Of a DNA stretch of 11,160 nucleotides, positions 7,013 through 11,160 are shown piece after piece. A program made the translations under genes and the position numbers. The DNA comes from Candidatus Altarchaeales archaeon (GTDB taxonomy: Archaea; Altiarchaeota; Altiarchaeia; IMC4; QMZM01). The stretch covers positions 1 to 11,160 of the forward strand of contig QMZJ01000029.1 in NCBI GenBank assembly GCA_003663115.1. The letters are read 5' to 3'. Numbering within the stretch: the first letter of the stretch is position 1; each line of letters starts with the position of its first letter. The notes under the pieces are model-generated. The model was not told where the DNA came from, did no database searches, and saw nothing but the letters and a program-made list of their open reading frames with translations.

Positions 7013-8221
7013 ATGAAAATCTTATACCATCATCGCACTCGTGGGCAAGGTGCGGAGAGGGTCCATATACTAGAAATAGTAAACGCTCTGAGGAAGTTGG
7101 GGAACGAAGTATATATCCTATCCCCTCCTGGAGTGGATATAGAGCATTCCAAACATGATGCTGATAAGCCTAAGAAACAATGGATTAAGAAGGTATATGA
7201 CGTTTTTCCTCAGAGCATATTGGAGATACTCAGGCTATCTTATAACTTTTTTGCCTATTTTAGATTGAAAAGGATTGTTAAGAAATACGGAATTGACTTT
7301 ATCTACGAACGATATGCTTTTCTCACATGGGTTGGCCCATACTTTGCACGGAAGCATCACATTCCTATAATCTTAGAGGTAAACGAAGCAAGTGGACTTA
7401 ACGAAGTAACTGGCCAAGTATTGGTAGGACTAGCTACCAGGATAGAGAGAAAGGTTTTCCAAATGGCCGATGCGATTGTAGTGGTCTCTGATTTTCTGAA
7501 GCGGTATATCCAGAGGATGGGCATTAATGAGAATAAGATTTACGTCATCCCGAATGCTGTAAATTTGGGATTATTTAACCCGGACGATGTTAAAAATGAT
7601 CTGAGGAGGGAGCTAAATATTAATGACAAAATTGTCATAGGATTCGTTGGAGCTTTTGTTTCTTGGAATAACTTGAAACTTCTTATAGACATCTTCAAAG
7701 ATGTATCCAAAGAAAGGACGGATATACATCTTCTTTTAGTAGGTGATGGTCCATTGAGGGGTGAGCTGGAGAGAAAGGTTCATCAAGAAAACCTTAAGGA
7801 TAAAGTGAGCTTTACTGGCAGAGTAGAGTATGAGGATGTTCCAAAGTTTATCCATGTTATGGACATTTGTGTTATTCCTAAATCTAACGAGTATCGTTCA
7901 CCAATGAAGCTCTTTGAATATATGGCCATGGCCAAGCCCGTAGTTGCACCTCGGTTAGAGCCTATTGAAAAAGTTGTTAATAACTCAAATGGCCTCCTTT
8001 TTGATGCTGAAAACAGAGCTTCCTTAAAGGAGGTTATTAAGGCTTTAGTTGAGGATGCTCCAAAGAGGAAAGAGATAGGGAAGATGGCTCGGAGGACGGT
8101 TAAAGAAAATTATACCTGGGAGAATAATGCGAGAGAAATTATAAAGATTTATAAATTTTTGGAGGGGGAAAGATATATATGGCATAAAAGTTGCTGTCTA
8201 AACTCTGCAACAAAACCCTAA
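7013..8221 (+). CDS. GT4-family glycosyltransferase (GT-B fold), unusual C-terminal tail
   Basis: A 402-residue retaining-type glycosyltransferase. The N-terminal half has GQGAERVH at 11-18 (acceptor loop, cf. GGAE), IDFIYERY near 94-101, and ADAIVVVSDFLK at 152-163. VIPNAVNLGLFNP at 178-190 forms the inter-domain linker. The donor half has GFVGAFVSWNN at 210-220 where many relatives carry G-R/K-x-x-K, LLVGDGP at 241-247, FTGRVEYEDVP at 267-277, and SPMKLFEYMAMAKPVVAP at 296-313. Glu302 is the second Glu of the E-x7-E signature; the first aligns with Tyr294, a substitution I recall from EPS-locus GT4 enzymes of the SPMKLFEYMA type. The tail from about residue 385 (with Cys394-Cys395) does not look like a normal GT4 end. 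It is read through a possible ribosome site at 8161-8168. The gene begins two bases after CapA and closes the tight gene run. Confidence 0.9.
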   Translation: MKILYHHRTRGQGAERVHILEIVNALRKLGNEVYILSPPGVDIEHSKHDADKPKKQWIKKVYDVFPQSILEILRLSYNFFAYFRLKRIVKKYGIDFIYERYAFLTWVGPYFARKHHIPIILEVNEASGLNEVTGQVLVGLATRIERKVFQMADAIVVVSDFLKRYIQRMGINENKIYVIPNAVNLGLFNPDDVKNDLRRELNINDKIVIGFVGAFVSWNNLKLLIDIFKDVSKERTDIHLLLVGDGPLRGELERKVHQENLKDKVSFTGRVEYEDVPKFIHVMDICVIPKSNEYRSPMKLFEYMAMAKPVVAPRLEPIEKVVNNSNGLLFDAENRASLKEVIKALVEDAPKRKEIGKMARRTVKENYTWENNAREIIKIYKFLEGERYIWHKSCCLNSATKP

Positions 8222-8335
8222 AGTATTCATGAACTCATTGCAAAATTCATTAAGGCAGAGAAAATGGGCGAACAAAAGTGATTGATTACTTATGTTAGCT
8301 TCAATCACATGTAATACACAAGCTTCTTCTCAATC

Positions 8336-8376
8336 CCTGTTGAAAGAAATCTCCCTTTGTGGATTTCTACAACAGG
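8336..8376 (+). terminator. long imperfect hairpin, possible terminator of the glycan operon
   Basis: CCTGTTG at 8336-8342 pairs with CAACAGG at 8370-8376, and AGAAATC at 8345-8351 pairs with GATTTCT at 8362-8368. An AA/A internal bulge separates the two 7-base arms, and the loop is 10 bases. The downstream sequence is only moderately T-rich (TTTCATGTTT at 8377-8386), so it is a weak intrinsic terminator at best. It could instead be a bidirectional or regulatory structure in the leader of the lyase gene. Confidence 0.5.
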
Positions 8377-8424
8377 TTTCATGTTTGCCGATGAGAAGGA
8401 AAGACCCAGAAGCTTACAGGATAT

Positions 8425-8446
8425 CTGTCATCTAAAGCTGTCATCT
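8425..8446 (+). repeat. 9-base direct repeat ahead of the lyase gene
   Basis: CTGTCATCT occurs at 8425-8433 and again at 8438-8446, a 13-base period, ending seven bases before the lyase ribosome binding site. The placement would suit a regulator-binding site or a translation-control element. With only two short copies it may also be chance. Confidence 0.4.
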
Positions 8447-8451
8447 TTGTC

Positions 8452-8460
8452 AGGGGGTGG
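8452..8460 (+). promoter_or_regulatory. ribosome binding site for the secreted lyase gene
   Basis: AGGGGGTGG ends six bases before the ATG at 8467 and supports that start. The in-frame sequence upstream is open only to a TGA at 8392-8394 and does not look like a signal peptide. Confidence 0.65.
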
Positions 8461-8466
8461 ATTAAG

Positions 8467-11160
8467 ATGTTGAAACAAGTAATGAGTTCAATCATAGTGT
8501 CGGCCTTATTCTTAGTCACAAGAGATGGCTTTGCTCAGCAATTGGATGCAGCCCAGGATGGACCAATCTACGGCGATCCTGAAGGATTGGCGAGGGTAGC
8601 GAAGTTAGAGCAGCAGCTTCATAATATGTATGTAAGGGAGGACCACCCCAGAATTTTTCTTTGTAAAGAAAATCTTCCAGAAATAAGGAAAAGATGCTTG
8701 GAAGATAACCACTATGCATGGCCAAAAGTGAAGGAAGCAGCAGACAGAGGAAGTATGTTAAGCGCTGCTTTTTGTTATCAAATCTATAAAGAAAGTAACC
8801 CAGAACTTGCTCAACATTATGCTAACATTGCCATAGAGAAAATGAAGTCTCTTGAATTAGAATCTGAAGTATGGCTTTGGGGTGCTACAGGTGGTAGTCT
8901 TGAAAATGCAGCTTTAGCCTTTGATTGGGTTTACGATGCAATGAGTGAAGAAGATAGGCGATTGATGATAGAAAGGATAGCTCAAGCTGCTAAATTTGAC
9001 GAGAGGAATAATAATATAATAGGAGAAACATTCCATATTGAAGAATGGTGTCTTCGGTCATATAAGGCCTGGCCAGAGATTGCCTTAGCTCATCACTATC
9101 CAGGAGCTGAGGAGAAATATTTAGAAAGGTGGAAATATACCTCTTATTGGGGAGATGCAGCTAGAGCCATGGCATATGTTGCGGATGGAACAGACTTTGA
9201 AGGTTATAGGTATTATTTCTATGAACTCCTTTGGTTTTTAGCTTTAAAAAGTGCAACAGGCATTAATCTTATTGATAGTAAAGATTTTCCATATTTTAAA
9301 ATGGCGGGCTATTACAATCTTTACAGAACCGACATAGAAAAGCGCAGAGAAATATTCCATCGTTGGACATCAAATGCAGGCGGTGGTGGAGGATTGGTAT
9401 ACTTAGATGACCGTTATAATTGGTGGGCTACAGGAAGCCTTACAGAAAATCCATATTTTCAATGGATAATAAACCAGATTTACGGAGGTCCAACAAAAAG
9501 ACCTTTTGCCACAAGTTGGCTCAGTATTATTATCGAACCTGTAATTCCTGCAGAAGATCCCTCAACCGCTTCTTGGAACGAGTTACCTTTAAGCATATTA
9601 TTCCCAGGGGGAAATGAGGTTTATATGAGAACTGGCTGGAGTGGAGATGATGCTATAGCAGGTTTTAGAGTAACTCCTGCTTGGACAATGAATTCCCACG
9701 GACATTCAGATGTGAATACATTTGTTCTTTACAGAAAAGGAAATCTTGCCATGGATAGCGGGATGTATGATGCATTTTCAGGTCAATCTCACTTCTATGG
9801 GTATCAAAGGACGACAACTGCCCATAATGATATTCTGGTTATAGATCCTGACCATTATCCTTTAGGAGAGATTAACGATCGCATGAGGTCATTTACATTT
9901 TCCGCTCCTTATAACTTTAGACATGGCTGGAAAGCGGCTTTTGTGCATAGACCAGAAGCAAGTTGGGGTGATATAGTAGCTTATGAAGCTCAACCAGAAT
10001 TTACTTATGCTGTTGGTGAAGCAGCCAGAGCTTATGGTATAGATGACCCGACAGATCCAGATGTATATTATACGGGAGGAAATTATAGAAGGCTCAATGA
10101 ATATTACAGGAGCATAGTTTTCATTCCTAAAGGTACAAAAGCATACTTTGTTGTTTTTGACAGAATAGAATCTGTAAAACCAATGGAAAAAAGATGGCTT
10201 TTACATTTAGTTGAAGAGCCTCAAATTAATGGAAATAGAGTTTCAGAGGAAGTGCCAGGTCATATAGAAAGTTATGATGGAGATTATATGGTAAGTGAAA
10301 ACGGCCTTGGGGCAGCATTATATCTAAAGAAGCTTCTTCCAGAGAACAGCTTAATAAAGAAAATAGGTGGTGAAGGTTATGAGTTCTGGAGAGGAGGGAA
10401 GAATTATCCTCCGGGTGGAGGAACTCTCAGACAAATAGATATAGATAGACTTAATATGTGTGTAGGTCCAAAAGGAAGAGTTGAGGAAATTGGCCAATGG
10501 AGGATAGAAATAATCCCGCAACAATTGGCAAAGAGAGACTATTTCTTCAATGTAATGTACCTCGGGGATGTCGGAGAGACCATGGCCCCGGTGCAGAGGA
10601 TAGAGGAGGGGGGTAGGGTAGGGGCTCTCATCCAGGACCCTGAGATGACGGTTAAGCTTCTGTTCAACAAGGAAGGAGAGCCTGGAGGTCACATTACTAT
10701 CATTAAAAATGGTGTCACTGTTGTGGATAAAGAGTTCGCCGGAGGGGTCGAGCCTCCTCCCGAGCCCCTGAACATAATCACACCGAGCCTTCCTTCGGGC
10801 ACTGCTAGGACCTCTTATACCTACATCCTCTCTGCAACTGGAGGAACTTCACCTTATACATGGAGCCTGGATTCCGGAAGTCTTCCGGATGGCCTGTCCT
10901 TAAATGACAACGGCGTCATATCCGGAACTCCTACTGCTGCGGGAACATATTCTTTCACTGTTAGGGTTACGGACTCCGCAGTTCCAACGCCTAACACTGC
11001 TACAAAGCAATTCTCCATCACGATAAACCCCGGCGATACGGACCCTCCTGCTGTAGTCACGAGCCTTACAGCCACCGCAGGGACTGAGCCCGGTACAGTG
11101 GTCTTAGCCTGGACGGCCCCTGGGGACGATGGGATGTCGGGTACAGCTTCTTCCTACGAC
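8467..11160 (+). CDS. secreted heparinase II/III-type polysaccharide lyase with Ig-like and FN3 domains (3' truncated)
   Basis: The frame is open for 898 codons from ATG 8467 to the right edge, with no stop. Residues 1-23 look like a Sec signal peptide: Lys3, a hydrophobic core, and a cut after GFA before QQ. HPRIFL at 60-65 begins an N-terminal region like the DUF4962/alpha-barrel part of heparinase II/III proteins. The lyase signature follows: NSHGHSDVNTF at 409-419 (His411, His413, Asp415), AMDSGMY at 428-434, and RTTTAHNDILVID around 448-461 (His453-Asn454). A proline-rich linker (EPPPEPL) near 762-768 leads into a He_PIG Ig-like domain (SATGGTSPYTW, LPDGLSL, ISGTP), about 770-853. From about 859 an FN3-like domain starts (VVLAWTAPGDDG) and is cut by the window edge. 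Such enzymes cleave acidic glycans by beta-elimination; here the substrate may be the polymer made by the locus. GC rises sharply after about 10550. It has its own ribosome site and sits 245 bases after the operon. Confidence 0.87.
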   Translation, partial: MLKQVMSSIIVSALFLVTRDGFAQQLDAAQDGPIYGDPEGLARVAKLEQQLHNMYVREDHPRIFLCKENLPEIRKRCLEDNHYAWPKVKEAADRGSMLSAAFCYQIYKESNPELAQHYANIAIEKMKSLELESEVWLWGATGGSLENAALAFDWVYDAMSEEDRRLMIERIAQAAKFDERNNNIIGETFHIEEWCLRSYKAWPEIALAHHYPGAEEKYLERWKYTSYWGDAARAMAYVADGTDFEGYRYYFYELLWFLALKSATGINLIDSKDFPYFKMAGYYNLYRTDIEKRREIFHRWTSNAGGGGGLVYLDDRYNWWATGSLTENPYFQWIINQIYGGPTKRPFATSWLSIIIEPVIPAEDPSTASWNELPLSILFPGGNEVYMRTGWSGDDAIAGFRVTPAWTMNSHGHSDVNTFVLYRKGNLAMDSGMYDAFSGQSHFYGYQRTTTAHNDILVIDPDHYPLGEINDRMRSFTFSAPYNFRHGWKAAFVHRPEASWGDIVAYEAQPEFTYAVGEAARAYGIDDPTDPDVYYTGGNYRRLNEYYRSIVFIPKGTKAYFVVFDRIESVKPMEKRWLLHLVEEPQINGNRVSEEVPGHIESYDGDYMVSENGLGAALYLKKLLPENSLIKKIGGEGYEFWRGGKNYPPGGGTLRQIDIDRLNMCVGPKGRVEEIGQWRIEIIPQQLAKRDYFFNVMYLGDVGETMAPVQRIEEGGRVGALIQDPEMTVKLLFNKEGEPGGHITIIKNGVTVVDKEFAGGVEPPPEPLNIITPSLPSGTARTSYTYILSATGGTSPYTWSLDSGSLPDGLSLNDNGVISGTPTAAGTYSFTVRVTDSAVPTPNTATKQFSITINPGDTDPPAVVTSLTATAGTEPGTVVLAWTAPGDDGMSGTASSYD

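Larger units (their letters stand above)
8222..8466. other. 245-base intergenic region with hairpin and short direct repeat
   Basis: No intact gene was found. The first part may contain decayed coding sequence: in the frame of the preceding glycosyltransferase, 18 sense codons follow its stop before a TGA at 8279-8281. The middle holds a long imperfect hairpin (8336-8376). The last part holds a 9-base direct repeat (8425-8446) and the ribosome site of the secreted lyase. The lyase is therefore probably a separate transcription unit. No confident -35/-10 pair could be placed. Confidence 0.5.

Noticed and set aside
8282..8317. Promoter with TTGATT at 8282 and TGTAAT at 8310
   Set aside because: The spacing of 22 bases is too long for a standard housekeeping promoter.
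8336..8376. CRISPR-repeat-like unit (GTTG...CAAC ends on a palindromic core)
   Set aside because: Only one copy is present and there are no regularly spaced repeats or spacers in the window.
8341..8466. Riboswitch (c-di-GMP type) in the lyase leader
   Set aside because: I looked for the conserved GEMM core and tetraloop-receptor elements and did not find them.
9420..9617. 65-codon open frame on the + strand
   Set aside because: It is an out-of-frame reading inside the lyase gene, with no separate ribosome site or recognisable motif.
10351..10692. 113-codon open frame on the - strand
   Set aside because: It lies fully inside the lyase gene, has no family motif, and the + strand frame holds continuous domain sequence.
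10854..11075. 73-codon open frame on the - strand
   Set aside because: It is antisense to the Ig-like domain; the + strand shows clear He_PIG motifs.

Overview
The window looks like part of a surface-polysaccharide (capsule, exopolysaccharide or O-antigen type) locus from an uncultured, probably Gram-negative bacterium. All supported genes are on the + strand. The coding sequence is AT-rich to moderate in GC, with many AGA/AGG arginine and ATA isoleucine codons, a bias common in thermophiles and several deep candidate phyla. I cannot assign a taxon from this sequence alone.

Layout: (1) 3-176 is the 3' end of an unrecognised gene that runs in from the left. (2) 190-1473 is a multi-pass O-antigen ligase/polymerase (Wzy_C type). 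(3) 1474-1705 is a 232-base gap with inverted repeats and one sequence that resembles an insertion-sequence end. (4) 1706-8221 is a tight operon-like run of six genes: GT4 glycosyltransferase, SAM methyltransferase, CapK/PaaK-like adenylate-forming enzyme, ThiF/MoeB-like E1 enzyme, CapA-like metallophosphatase-fold protein, and a second GT4 glycosyltransferase. Their junctions range from a 20-base overlap to a 10-base gap. (5) 8222-8466 is a 245-base gap with a long imperfect hairpin and a short direct repeat. (6) From 8467 to the right edge runs a large secreted heparinase II/III-type polysaccharide lyase with an Ig-like (He_PIG) domain and the start of a fibronectin type III domain; its 3' end lies outside the window.

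How the genes may fit together (inference): the glycosyltransferases build a repeat unit on a lipid carrier, the Wzy_C protein polymerises or ligates it, and the methyltransferase modifies it or caps it. The CapK-ThiF-CapA trio contains two different AMP-forming activation chemistries next to a CapA fold. This suggests that a carboxylate (acyl, amino-acid or peptide group) is activated and attached to the glycan. The secreted lyase could trim or release the polymer, or degrade a related foreign glycan. The trio is the part most likely to hold an undescribed pathway. A second notable point is a sharp rise in GC inside the lyase gene near 10550, which suggests a mosaic gene.
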